Of a DNA stretch of 33,066 nucleotides, positions 8,260 to 15,519 are shown piece by piece. The notes below the pieces were generated by a model, which worked only from the letters and a program-made list of their open reading frames with translations, was not told where the DNA came from and searched no databases. The translations under genes and the position numbers were made by a program. The stretch covers positions 1-33,066 of the forward strand of contig CAZFCB010000013.1 of NCBI GenBank assembly GCA_964517585.1, written 5' to 3'. The stretch's first letter is position 1, and every line of letters begins with the position of its first letter. Source of the DNA: JAGORY01 sp964517585 (GTDB taxonomy: Bacteria; Patescibacteriota; Gracilibacteria; Peribacterales; Peribacteraceae).

Positions 8260-8266
8260 GATATAG

Positions 8267-8545
8267 ATGATCGAATCTCTTCGTCAGCGCCTCAAAAATG
8301 ATGGAAGCGTGACGTTCCGCGTCAAGGCTCGTCCGCAAGCATCCGTGAGCAGATTTCGTGGGCCGCTTGGAGAGGACACGTTCAAAGTAGACATTGCGGC
8401 GACTCCAGAAGGCGGACAGGCGAATACGGAACTCGTGAGGTTTCTTGCGGAGGAATTTGAGGTCAAACGCGAGCAGGTTGAGATTGTGATGGGGGAGACT
8501 GCGAGGTTGAAAATTGTCAGAATTAGTCATTCGAATGTGGAATGA
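8267..8545 (+). CDS. DUF167 (YggU) family protein
   Basis: A 92-residue member of the conserved DUF167/YggU family, whose biochemical role is unknown. The family pattern is clear: VTFRVKARPQASVSRFRGP, then DIAATPEGGQANTELVRFLAEEF, then VEIVMGETARLKIVRI. The usual fold ends at KIVRI; the last residues here (HSNVE) and the stop codon are encoded by a heptamer-like repeat that continues to the convergent xer gene. ATG is 7 nt downstream of a TAGAAT -10 with no Shine-Dalgarno sequence. Confidence 0.88.
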   Translation: MIESLRQRLKNDGSVTFRVKARPQASVSRFRGPLGEDTFKVDIAATPEGGQANTELVRFLAEEFEVKREQVEIVMGETARLKIVRISHSNVE

Positions 8546-8579
8546 AAATTCGATATTCGACATACCGCATTCGACATTC
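8533..8579. repeat. Degenerate GAATGTC heptamer array with inverted-repeat arms
   Basis: Read on the minus strand from 8579, the heptamers are GAATGTC, GAATGCG, GTATGTC and GAATATC (to 8552); two plus-strand units GAATGTG and GAATGAA lie at 8533-8546. The outer parts (8533-8544 and 8568-8579) are inverted repeats matching at 11 of 12 positions around a 23-nt loop. The array fills the space between the convergent DUF167 and xer stop codons, so it may act as a two-way terminator. Confidence 0.7.
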
Positions 8580-9492
8580 ATCGATGATACTGCTGATGAA
8601 TCTCTTTCAAGCGTTTATTGGTGAGATGTGTATAAATTTGCGTTGTTGTAATACTCGCATGCCCGAGCATTTCCTGTACGGATCGGATATCGGCACCGTT
8701 TTTCAGAAGTTCTGTGGCAAATGTGTGACGGAGTGTATGTGGCGTCACTTTCTTGACGAGCCCTGCCTGCGCTGCAATTGTCCGAACGATGCGCTCGATT
8801 GCTTGTGGTTCCAACCTGCGTTCTTCGCCGAGAAGACTCGGTTTTTGTGATCGATTGCTATTACTGATAAACAGCGGATTCCAGTTGTCCTGCCTGCTTG
8901 CCACATAATTTCGAACATGTTCGGCAGCACCATCGGAGATAAAAACGATGCGTGCTTTCCTGCCTTTTCCAATGACCCGGAATTCACGGCTTTCGAGATT
9001 CACATCTTTGTGATTCAGGTTGCTAAGCTCACTGACTCGAAGCCCTGTGGAATACAGAAGATGAAGGATGGCAAGATCACGGAGGCCGTTCCTCTTCGTC
9101 ACGTCTATTGATGCAAACATCGCCTCCAATTCTTCGCGTGCAAGAACTTCGACGGTACGGCCTGGAACCTTCGGGAGTTCGATCTTTTCTGCCGAGATTG
9201 TCTGTATATCGTTTTTATGCAGATGCTTCAAAAGTGCCCGAAGTGCTATGAGGTGATATTGCTGTGTTTTAATGTCGAGCGTTACGCCTTGCCCCCGAAT
9301 ATTCATGCGGTGCAGATGTAAACGATAATCTCTGATGGTGTCAGCACTCAGGTTTGCAACATCAGTCTTTGGTTTCGCAAATTTTTCAAATCTCTTCAGA
9401 TAATGTCGATAATTCTCTACTGTCTTCTTGCTTTGATATTTGCCCACTTCGGCGTGAGTGAGAAAATCATAGATGGCGTCTTTGAGTTGCAC
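8578..9492 (-). CDS. XerC/XerD-like tyrosine recombinase
   Basis: A 304-residue site-specific recombinase, probably the chromosome dimer-resolving enzyme acting at dif. The N-terminal SAM-like DNA-binding domain covers about residues 1-95, and the catalytic domain has R152 (TGLRVSEL), K176 (GKGRK), H252-R255 (HTLRHTFAT), H278 (LGHASITTTQIYTHL) and the nucleophile Y287. All catalytic residues are present and the length is normal for XerC/D. No integrase-type extra domains or adjacent attachment sites are visible, so a housekeeping role is more likely than a phage role. The start is GTG at 9492, 7 nt downstream of TAGAAT with an extended TGn motif. Confidence 0.9.
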   Translation of the reverse strand: MQLKDAIYDFLTHAEVGKYQSKKTVENYRHYLKRFEKFAKPKTDVANLSADTIRDYRLHLHRMNIRGQGVTLDIKTQQYHLIALRALLKHLHKNDIQTISAEKIELPKVPGRTVEVLAREELEAMFASIDVTKRNGLRDLAILHLLYSTGLRVSELSNLNHKDVNLESREFRVIGKGRKARIVFISDGAAEHVRNYVASRQDNWNPLFISNSNRSQKPSLLGEERRLEPQAIERIVRTIAAQAGLVKKVTPHTLRHTFATELLKNGADIRSVQEMLGHASITTTQIYTHLTNKRLKEIHQQYHR

Positions 9493-9499
9493 GTTTTGT

Positions 9500-9508
9500 A
9501 TTCTATCA
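9500..9508 (-). promoter_or_regulatory. Extended -10 element of xer gene
   Basis: TGA-TAGAAT on the minus strand (hexamer 9500-9505), 7 nt upstream of the GTG start. This supports GTG as the true start and a leaderless transcript. Confidence 0.6.
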
Positions 9509-9556
9509 TCGTTTCACAACGACGTAGCACTCTCTGAAAGAGGGCTCTGAACAGTT

Positions 9557-10270
9557 TTACTGTGAGACTGTGCCATTGACCATCTTCATGAGTTCCTCAC
9601 GAGACAGTACGCCAATCCAATGATTCGTACCGAGTGTGAAGGCAGGTAGTCTCGTGATTCCAGCGTTCGTTGCTGCGTCGATGGAACCTTGGATGTCAGT
9701 CGAGACTGCGCTTGTTGACATGCACGTGTTCAGCGACTTGAGATTTAACTTGAGTAATGTGGCAAGAGCAGGAATTTGTTTTTCCGATGTGATCGGACGT
9801 ACGTGTAGCTTTGCATCTGTCTCAGAAAAGAGTTTCTGTTTTTCGCTACAGAGAGCCACCATTGCCATGAGCTTGCCGGCTGGAGACTTAGGAACAAATA
9901 CGCGTTCTATCTTCAACGTTTTCTCTGCAACATATGTTTTCAGGAGCCATGGCAAATCCGCTATACCAAATTCTTGGCAGTACTCACAGCCATAGTCGTC
10001 GTATATTGTCAGCGTGTGTGGCGCGTCATCACTTCCCATGATGATGGAATGGCCTTCTCGCCGAACGTTGATGGGAGGTAGCACACCGCCGACTTCCAAA
10101 CTGTCCACCGTTTTTGGTGTCGCTTCGTTTGGTGCATCCATGAGATCTCCTGTTGCGCTCGCGCTTGATGACATCTCTTGCTGCCGAAAGTCAACGGGGG
10201 GTATTTGTTGTCTGCATGCGGAAAAAAGCATGAAGGTTACGGCGCCAATGATGACAGGGTACATCCTCAT
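9557..10270 (-). CDS. DsbA-like thioredoxin-fold lipoprotein
   Basis: A predicted membrane-anchored thiol-disulfide oxidoreductase of 237 residues facing the outside. The N-terminus MRMYPVIIGAVTFMLFSAC is a lipoprotein signal with lipobox LFSA-C19. A Ser/Ala/Pro-rich linker follows. The thioredoxin fold starts near residue 77, with the active site C95-E-Y-C98 in YDDYGCEYC and the cis-Pro region at RLPAFTL. This resembles DsbA/DSBA-like proteins of Gram-positive type. ATG 10270 is preferred over upstream in-frame starts because it begins the signal peptide, has TATAAT 9 nt upstream, and avoids overlap with the divergent gene. It could oxidize, or accept electrons from, exported proteins together with the DipZ protein at 30-32 kb, which is inference. 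Confidence 0.85.
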   Translation of the reverse strand: MRMYPVIIGAVTFMLFSACRQQIPPVDFRQQEMSSSASATGDLMDAPNEATPKTVDSLEVGGVLPPINVRREGHSIIMGSDDAPHTLTIYDDYGCEYCQEFGIADLPWLLKTYVAEKTLKIERVFVPKSPAGKLMAMVALCSEKQKLFSETDAKLHVRPITSEKQIPALATLLKLNLKSLNTCMSTSAVSTDIQGSIDAATNAGITRLPAFTLGTNHWIGVLSREELMKMVNGTVSQ

Positions 10271-10279
10271 GAGGACTCC

Positions 10280-10287
10280 ATTATACT
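10280..10287. promoter_or_regulatory. Overlapping divergent -10 elements
   Basis: ATTATA at 10280-10285 reads TATAAT on the minus strand (9 nt before the DsbA-like ATG), and TATACT at 10282-10287 reads on the plus strand (7 nt before the WecG-like ATG). The two -10 boxes share four base pairs, so one AT-rich element appears to serve both genes, whose start codons are only 24 nt apart. Confidence 0.65.
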
Positions 10288-10294
10288 GCAGACT

Positions 10295-11026
10295 ATGCAT
10301 CAGTGGGTTTCCATTCTCGGCGTTCGTATTCACGCAGTCACTCTCTTGCAGGCTCGAGACATGATGATGCATATGGTGCAGTCAGGTTTGCAGCATCATG
10401 TGATGACGCCAAATCCTGAAATGCTCGTCGTTGCACATCGCGATCCTCATTTTCGTGCACTCCTCAATAGTTCGTCACTCAATGTTCCAGACGGTGCCGG
10501 AATTCTGTGGGCTGCGCGCAGGCAGGGAGAAAAATTACCCGAACGTGTGACTGGTATCGACCTGCTTTCTTCTGTCCTTGCATTACCGGAAGTCCCACCC
10601 GTGTATCTCCTTGGTGCAGCGCCTGGTGTTGCGGAGAAAGCAGCAGATATTCTTCGCCAGAGAAACCCATCGCTCCATATTGCGGGAACGTACAGCGGTT
10701 CTCCGAGTGCGAATGAAGAAGCGAAGATTGTTGAGCAGGTCAACGCGTCAGGAGCTCGCATTCTTTTCGTTGCGTATGGCGCTCCTCATCAGGATTTCTG
10801 GATACAGAGAAACCTTCCAAACATGCCGCTCGTTTGTGTCGCGATGGGCATAGGAGGTGCATTTGATTTTCTTGCTGGTATTCGAACGCGCGCGCCAAAG
10901 ACTTTTCAAAAACTTGGCCTTGAGTGGCTGTGGAGACTTTTCCAAGAGCCTCGACGCTTCAAGAGGATTCTGAGAGCTGTCGTTGTTTTTCCAATACTCG
11001 TCCTCACTCAGAAGTCGACCCCCTAG
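10295..11026 (+). CDS. WecG/TagA/CpsF-family glycosyltransferase
   Basis: A GT26-family enzyme of 243 residues that adds the second sugar (N-acetylmannosamine or its uronic acid in known members) to a lipid-linked GlcNAc. Motifs: MTPNPEMLVVAHRDPHFRAL, PDGAGILWAARR, VYLLGAAPGVAEKA, and VAYGAPHQDFWI followed by GIGGAFDFLAG. ATG 10295 begins HQWVSILGVRI, the normal family start; the frame extends upstream to 10178, but that region is the divergent gene's coding sequence. A WecB-like epimerase that could make the ManNAc donor lies 3 kb downstream. The last 23 nt overlap the convergent small membrane protein gene. Confidence 0.9.
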   Translation: MHQWVSILGVRIHAVTLLQARDMMMHMVQSGLQHHVMTPNPEMLVVAHRDPHFRALLNSSSLNVPDGAGILWAARRQGEKLPERVTGIDLLSSVLALPEVPPVYLLGAAPGVAEKAADILRQRNPSLHIAGTYSGSPSANEEAKIVEQVNASGARILFVAYGAPHQDFWIQRNLPNMPLVCVAMGIGGAFDFLAGIRTRAPKTFQKLGLEWLWRLFQEPRRFKRILRAVVVFPILVLTQKSTP

Positions 11027-11411
11027 ACATGACGGGGTCTGCGCGGAGAGATTCAAAGGTGACAAGTTGCCACTTTTTTTCATCGAGATTAAAGCCGAGT
11101 TTGACGAGGAGATATTCTCCGTCTGATGTTTGTACCTGATACGCATAGTACGGTGATTCATCTTCTCCACGCTTTTCCTCTCGAAGAAAGTGAACCTGGC
11201 TCACGACAATGCCATCATGAAGTTTTTCCTCTACAACAAGAATTACTGCTATGTCTGAAGGTTTTCCGTCACTCACATCAATGAGTGCACCTCTAAGATT
11301 GATCGCACCGCGTCCAAGAACGGCGGCAAATGTCACCACCATTGCCGAGAGTACAATGGCGATGGCCACCGATCGTTTGTAGCCGGAGTGCGTCAGTCTT
11401 TCGATATCCAT
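11004..11411 (-). CDS. Hypothetical single-pass membrane protein, 135 aa
   Basis: Not recognized. One membrane helix (about residues 13-33, AIAIVLSAMVVTFAAVLG) follows a short basic N-terminus; the remaining 100 residues look like a soluble beta-rich extracytoplasmic domain (DIAVILVVEEKLHDGIVV, YYAYQVQTSDGEYLLVKLGFN). No cysteines or known motifs. ATG is 8 nt downstream of a consensus TATAAT, supporting a real gene. Its 3' end overlaps the convergent WecG-like gene by 23 nt. Confidence 0.65.
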   Translation of the reverse strand: MDIERLTHSGYKRSVAIAIVLSAMVVTFAAVLGRGAINLRGALIDVSDGKPSDIAVILVVEEKLHDGIVVSQVHFLREEKRGEDESPYYAYQVQTSDGEYLLVKLGFNLDEKKWQLVTFESLRADPVMSRGSTSE

Positions 11412-11419
11412 TTCGAGTC

Positions 11420-11425
11420 ATTATA
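11420..11425 (-). promoter_or_regulatory. -10 element of 135-aa gene
   Basis: Consensus TATAAT on the minus strand, 8 nt before the ATG. The 162-nt divergent region 11412-11573 also holds a 6-bp inverted repeat (GATGAC at 11479-11484, GTCATC at 11493-11498) and the gpmA -10. Confidence 0.6.
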
Positions 11426-11557
11426 CAGGATTTTATTGTATTTTTGTAGTGCAGTATTACGGTTTTGCTTCAGTATGTGATGACGTGGCTCTGTCATCGT
11501 AGTATCCCACTCTCGCTCGACCAACTCGCAACCTCAGTAGTCTGTGCCCTCTGCACA

Positions 11558-11566
11558 TGGTAGGAT
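11558..11566 (+). promoter_or_regulatory. Extended -10 element of gpmA
   Basis: TGG-TAGGAT (hexamer 11561-11566), 7 nt before the ATG at 11574. Confidence 0.5.
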
Positions 11567-11573
11567 CTCACTC

Positions 11574-12215
11574 ATGAGCACTCTTATTCTTGTTCGTCAT
11601 GGCCAGTCTCAATGGAATCTGGAAAACAGGTTCACAGGGTGGGTGGATGTTCCTCTCTCTGCGAAGGGCAAAGAGGAGGCGAAGGCAGCTGCAGTACTAC
11701 TTAAATCATATGTTTTTGATAAAGCTTTTACCTCCAAACTCAAACGTGCAGAAGACACACTCCAATACATTCTCAAAGAAAGCGGTCAGTTAGACATTCC
11801 TATAGTGAGAGACAAGGCCTTGAATGAACGACATTATGGTGCGCTTCAGGGTCTTAATAAAGAGGAGACAGCTGTAAAATTTGGTACTGAGCAAGTGCAT
11901 CTTTGGCGTCGTAGTTATGATGTGCCACCACCGAAAGATGTCACTGATCTCAATCCAGAAGGTATGAGCGAAAGCTTGAAAGACACAGCAGCTCGTACTA
12001 TTCCGTTCTGGGAAGCAAAGATTTTCCCAGAGATTCTTGCTGGTAAGAATATTATTGTTGCCGCTCATGGTAATAGCCTGCGATCTATCGTGATGCATCT
12101 AGATCATCTGACAAAAGAACAGGTACTCGATCTTAATATTCCGACTGGCGTGCCTCTGCTCTATATTTTCGATGAAAAAGGAAATGTACGAGAGCATCGC
12201 TATCTTCAGGAATAG
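11574..12215 (+). CDS. gpmA: 2,3-bisphosphoglycerate-dependent phosphoglycerate mutase
   Basis: Interconverts 3- and 2-phosphoglycerate in glycolysis. 213 residues, with the phosphohistidine loop LVRHGQSQWN (H9), FTGWVDVPLSAKG, the NERHYGALQGLNK segment, the RRSYDVPPP substrate-binding stretch and the second catalytic histidine in VAAHGNSLRSIV. The dPGM-specific insert is present, so this is GpmA rather than a general histidine phosphatase. ATG 11574 starts at STLILVRHG; an in-frame upstream start at 11544 would add ten unrelated residues. The chosen ATG lies 7 nt after an extended -10. Confidence 0.94.
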   Translation: MSTLILVRHGQSQWNLENRFTGWVDVPLSAKGKEEAKAAAVLLKSYVFDKAFTSKLKRAEDTLQYILKESGQLDIPIVRDKALNERHYGALQGLNKEETAVKFGTEQVHLWRRSYDVPPPKDVTDLNPEGMSESLKDTAARTIPFWEAKIFPEILAGKNIIVAAHGNSLRSIVMHLDHLTKEQVLDLNIPTGVPLLYIFDEKGNVREHRYLQE

Positions 12216-12231
12216 GCTAGATTGAAGAGCA

Positions 12232-12260
12232 TTGAGAAAAACCCTCTTTTTTGCTATAAT
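12232..12260 (+). promoter_or_regulatory. Near-consensus promoter of GT87-like gene
   Basis: TTGAGA (12232-12237), 17-bp spacer, TATAAT (12255-12260) with an extended TGC just before it. It begins 17 nt after the gpmA stop. This is the best sigma70 match in the window, and it decides the start codon of the next gene: predicted transcription begins near 12267, so the TTG at 12222 would lie upstream of the transcript. Confidence 0.75.
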
Positions 12261-12269
12261 AAGAGGATT

Positions 12270-14213
12270 TTGATTGATCTCACGCTCCAGCCTCAGGCGG
12301 AAATTTTCCCACTGCGATTTCCCGCTTTACCAAGGGTTGTACGTCATTGTCTGCCAGATGTACTTGGTATTCTTTTTCTCGCTTTTTTTGCACTACTTGC
12401 ATATGCACACTACGGTGATGTGAGCGGAGCGATGGATGTCCAGATTTATCAAGGCATCGCAATGCGTGCTGATGAGGTGATGCAAGGAGCACGCGATCAT
12501 GTGGGAAGCGAATATCCGCCACTTGCAACAACACTCTTCTGGATAGCCAATAGCCTGACATCAGGTACGGATTTTGCTGCAGCGTGGCTTACTGCCATTG
12601 TCATGGCCGTATGCTGTGCTTGGGCATATTTGCGTTGCTTTCATGCTCGAGATGCGATGCTTCTTGCACTCATTCTTCCGCTCTCAGTTCTCATGCTCGG
12701 ACACGATATGGTATTTGCTCGCTACGATATTTTCGTGTGTCTCATGCTCATACTCAGTGCACGCGCTCACGCACATCAGTCGTACGCCGAAAGTGCAGCG
12801 TGGCTTGGTGTTGCTGTTGGATTAAAGATAGTTCCGGTTCTTGCGATCCCTCTTCTGCTTCTTGCGACTCCCCGTCGTCATTGGACGTCATTAGCATTCG
12901 GCTTGATATCCGCGACAGCTATTGGAGTCACGCTTTCATTTGGCGTTCTTGGTATCGACGGCATCATCGACAATATTCAGTATCTCTCGGAATATCACTC
13001 TGGGCGCTTAGTCCAACTGGAAAGTATGTGGTCTGGCCTCACCATGCTGCAGGCACTTGCCCTTGGACGTGTCATCCACAGCGGCTTCGACCATATGTCC
13101 TATTTTAATTTGGATGTTTCACAGCACGTCATTCTCCTCGCAAAATTTTTTGTTCTCGGCGGACTTGGGGCCTTGCTTCTCAGGCTGAGAATCATAAAAA
13201 GCAGTCGAAATTTTGGCGTTCTCCTTTCCGTTATCCTCTTATGGGCACTTGCCATGAGCCCGGTTCTTTCTCCGCAGTATTTTACGTGGGTTGTTCCACT
13301 GGTGTTTATTGTTATTCTCGGACGTTTCCTCGAAGGCATCATCACTCCTCGTGGAGTATGTGCCATCGGGCTGACGATACTCATTGCATATCTCACGCAG
13401 TGGATTTTTCCGGCACACTATCATGATCTGACTGGTCAGCGTGGTCTTGCCATGATCATGCTCAACATACGAAATATCTCTATTCTGTTTCTTACGTATT
13501 TTCTCCTCACTGACGACGGCATCATTCCGCCGTTACACCAGTGCATTCCATTACGATTTTTTGCGCATACGAAGGAATCTTTTCTTACAGATTCGATCCT
13601 CGCTTGTGTTGGCCTCTTCATTGTCATCGCCGTCCATCCAATGCTTGTCGTGAAACTACAAGAGGTTGTATTTTTTACACATGGCGCACAGGAAATAGCG
13701 GAACGTCTTCCGATTTCGCGTCTGCAGGACTCAGATACGATGATCGTGACGACGAGCCTATTTGTACCAGAGCTGGCACAGCATAGGTTTTTCCGCGTTC
13801 GCCCCGATGATTGCGTGGAATCCATCGTTGTCAACGGAGCAGTGATGCCTGCACATCTTACGCAATTCTGCGATGGCGTTGGCCCTGGTCGTATTTTCGA
13901 TTTCGGTTTGTATCTGAAGACAGGTCTTAATTCTGTTGCAGTAACGATTCGTAATTCAGGAGGATCGATTGGCATGGATCTTATTGCGAGTGTCACATCT
14001 TTACTCTTTGTGACATTGGTTGCTCTCTCGCTTCTTTTCCTTTGGTATCTGTCCCAGTGTTACTGCCTGTACTGCGCATTTCGCCATTCACCGTATTCGG
14101 CACACATGGCTGGAATGCTCTACAATCGTGCTGCCTTATGGAACAGATCACATACGCCCGCACAGACTTCCTCGATGCTATCGGTGGATGGCCAGGTGAC
14201 ACTGTCCACCTGA
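12270..14213 (+). CDS. GT87 (DUF2029)-like polytopic glycosyltransferase with extra C-terminal domain
   Basis: A predicted polyprenyl-phosphate-sugar-dependent glycosyltransferase of 647 residues. About eleven membrane helices fill the first 430 residues. The first outer loop has DVQIYQGIAMRADEV, and EYPPLATTLFWIAN has the YPP motif typical of GT87/DUF2029 enzymes. The C-terminal 200 residues differ from the usual family: two more helices enclose a beta-rich outer domain (residues about 500-575, FFRVRPDDCVESIVVNG to NSVAVTIRNSGGS) resembling a carbohydrate-binding sandwich. The start is taken as TTG 12270 because a strong promoter ends at 12260; TTG 12222 is the alternative. It overlaps the downstream epimerase gene by 76 nt in another frame. 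Confidence 0.72.
   Translation: MIDLTLQPQAEIFPLRFPALPRVVRHCLPDVLGILFLAFFALLAYAHYGDVSGAMDVQIYQGIAMRADEVMQGARDHVGSEYPPLATTLFWIANSLTSGTDFAAAWLTAIVMAVCCAWAYLRCFHARDAMLLALILPLSVLMLGHDMVFARYDIFVCLMLILSARAHAHQSYAESAAWLGVAVGLKIVPVLAIPLLLLATPRRHWTSLAFGLISATAIGVTLSFGVLGIDGIIDNIQYLSEYHSGRLVQLESMWSGLTMLQALALGRVIHSGFDHMSYFNLDVSQHVILLAKFFVLGGLGALLLRLRIIKSSRNFGVLLSVILLWALAMSPVLSPQYFTWVVPLVFIVILGRFLEGIITPRGVCAIGLTILIAYLTQWIFPAHYHDLTGQRGLAMIMLNIRNISILFLTYFLLTDDGIIPPLHQCIPLRFFAHTKESFLTDSILACVGLFIVIAVHPMLVVKLQEVVFFTHGAQEIAERLPISRLQDSDTMIVTTSLFVPELAQHRFFRVRPDDCVESIVVNGAVMPAHLTQFCDGVGPGRIFDFGLYLKTGLNSVAVTIRNSGGSIGMDLIASVTSLLFVTLVALSLLFLWYLSQCYCLYCAFRHSPYSAHMAGMLYNRAALWNRSHTPAQTSSMLSVDGQVTLST
14121..14126 (+). promoter_or_regulatory. 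Possible -10 element of wecB-like gene
   Basis: TACAAT inside the end of the upstream GT87-like gene, 11 nt before the epimerase ATG. The same hexamer and spacing occur before rpmI. No good -35 is seen. Confidence 0.35.
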
Positions 14214-15508
14214 TCCTCATTGCAACGAAACCGGATATCATCAAACAGATTCCGCTTTTCAAAGAACTCAAGATGCGCGGGCATCAGGTCATTCTTGGTC
14301 ATACGGGACAGCACTACGATGAAAACTTGAGTGGCGGCATGCTGAAAGAATTTGGTGTGCAGCCAGATTTTAACCTCAATGTTCGTGGCCCGATGCACGA
14401 AGTCGTCAGTCAGATTATTGGACGATTAGGCTTCGTTCTTGCGGAGCTGAAAGCACGAGGGAAAACCGTCATTCCGTATGTTCACGGCGATACGACGACT
14501 GCCATGGCTTCGAGCAATGCTGGTTACTGCCTCGGGTTTGCCTCCGTCCATGTGGAAGCGGGGATTAGGACGTTGACACCGGATTATAGCAATTGGCAAT
14601 GCGCAATTGGCCAACACTCACAAGCTATCAACCACAAATCATTGGATGTTGCGGAATGGAGGCATTTTCTTATGGATCGAGATCATTGGCTTCGCGGAAG
14701 CCAAGAACCGTACCCAGAACAGTTCAATACACGTTGCAGTGAGGCAGCGACAGGTATTCATCTTGCTCCGGTAGCACTCGACAAAGAATTTCTTCTGTCG
14801 GAAGGCTTTAGCGAGGATCGTATTGCTGTCGTTGGAAATTCTGTTGTCGATGCGACTGAGAGTGCATTGGAGCGATCAAAGGATTCTACCGTGTTCGAAC
14901 GCTATCCTCTGCTCGCGAAAGGTGATTTCGTTCGTTTCTGCATTCATCGTCGTGAAAACTGTTTCTCAGAACCACGATTCCGTGCGATTTATGATGCGAT
15001 GAAGTCGCTCGTCGAGGAGGGGAGGAACGTACTTCTTATCAACATGATTCAAACTGCAGCAGCACTCGAACGGTTTGGTCTGAAGGCAGACGTGGAGGCG
15101 CTTTCTCAGAAATGTCCGAATTTTATTTTCTCTCCCGTGTGGGCAGAGTATGTCGATGTCATCGCTGCCATGAGCAAGGCCGCTGTGTGCGCGACTGATT
15201 CTGGATCGATGCAGGAGGAAATGAATGCGATGGGCATTCCGTGCGTCACGTTGCGCTTTGGTTCGGATAGAAGCGAGTCTGTTCTCGCGGGCGGAAATAT
15301 CATCGCGCCGCCCGTTGATTCAAAGATTATCCAAAAGATTGTCACATTCGCGTGGGACAACTCAGAGATGAAGAAGGCACCGAGAATCTACGGAAAGAAC
15401 GTGAGTGAGGCTTGCATTGATGCTGTCGAGAAAATTCTGAAAGGCGGTACCGTGTTTCGGTCTGACGAAGAGCGTTTGGGGTTCGCGCATGGAGCAAAGA
15501 AGAAGTAA
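14138..15508 (+). CDS. wecB: UDP-N-acetylglucosamine 2-epimerase (WecB-like)
   Basis: Predicted to interconvert UDP-GlcNAc and UDP-ManNAc in the cytoplasm, supplying ManNAc for surface glycan. 456 residues, GT-B-like fold. Family segments: LILIATKPDIIKQIPLFKELK, ILGHTGQHYDENLSGGML, PYVHGDTTTAMASS, VEAGIRTL, the CIHRREN region and CATDSGSMQEEMNAMGIPCVTLR. It is about 80 residues longer than E. coli WecB owing to an N-terminal extension (MEQITYARTDFLDAIGGW) and an insert after AGIRTLTP (residues about 147-208, with DHWLRGSQEPYPEQFNTR). ATG 14138 is preferred over the first ATG of the frame (14042), which adds unrelated sequence. Assignment to the epimerase superfamily is firm; exact substrate less so. 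Confidence 0.87.
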   Translation: MEQITYARTDFLDAIGGWPGDTVHLILIATKPDIIKQIPLFKELKMRGHQVILGHTGQHYDENLSGGMLKEFGVQPDFNLNVRGPMHEVVSQIIGRLGFVLAELKARGKTVIPYVHGDTTTAMASSNAGYCLGFASVHVEAGIRTLTPDYSNWQCAIGQHSQAINHKSLDVAEWRHFLMDRDHWLRGSQEPYPEQFNTRCSEAATGIHLAPVALDKEFLLSEGFSEDRIAVVGNSVVDATESALERSKDSTVFERYPLLAKGDFVRFCIHRRENCFSEPRFRAIYDAMKSLVEEGRNVLLINMIQTAAALERFGLKADVEALSQKCPNFIFSPVWAEYVDVIAAMSKAAVCATDSGSMQEEMNAMGIPCVTLRFGSDRSESVLAGGNIIAPPVDSKIIQKIVTFAWDNSEMKKAPRIYGKNVSEACIDAVEKILKGGTVFRSDEERLGFAHGAKKK

Positions 15509-15519
15509 AGTACACACCG

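Noticed and set aside
8156..8581. 141-codon open frame on the minus strand opposite the DUF167 gene
   Set aside because: It is antisense to a clear DUF167 gene. Its length is helped by the stop-free heptamer array at its start, and its protein resembles no family.
9513..9556. Possible terminator after the DsbA-like gene (CTCTG and CAGAG-type repeats)
   Set aside because: The longest stem is 4-5 bp and no U-run follows on the minus strand.
10178..10294. N-terminal extension of the WecG-like frame
   Set aside because: It is antisense to the signal peptide region of the divergent DsbA-like gene and upstream of the shared -10; ATG 10295 matches the family start.
11479..11498. GATGAC/GTCATC inverted repeat between the 135-aa gene and gpmA as a terminator or operator
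   Set aside because: Only 6-bp arms, no T-tract and no match to the -10 positions; too weak to call on its own.
13436..13996. 186-codon open frame antisense to the GT87-like gene
   Set aside because: Shadow of a long membrane-protein gene; low-complexity Arg/Ser-rich protein with no motif or start signal.
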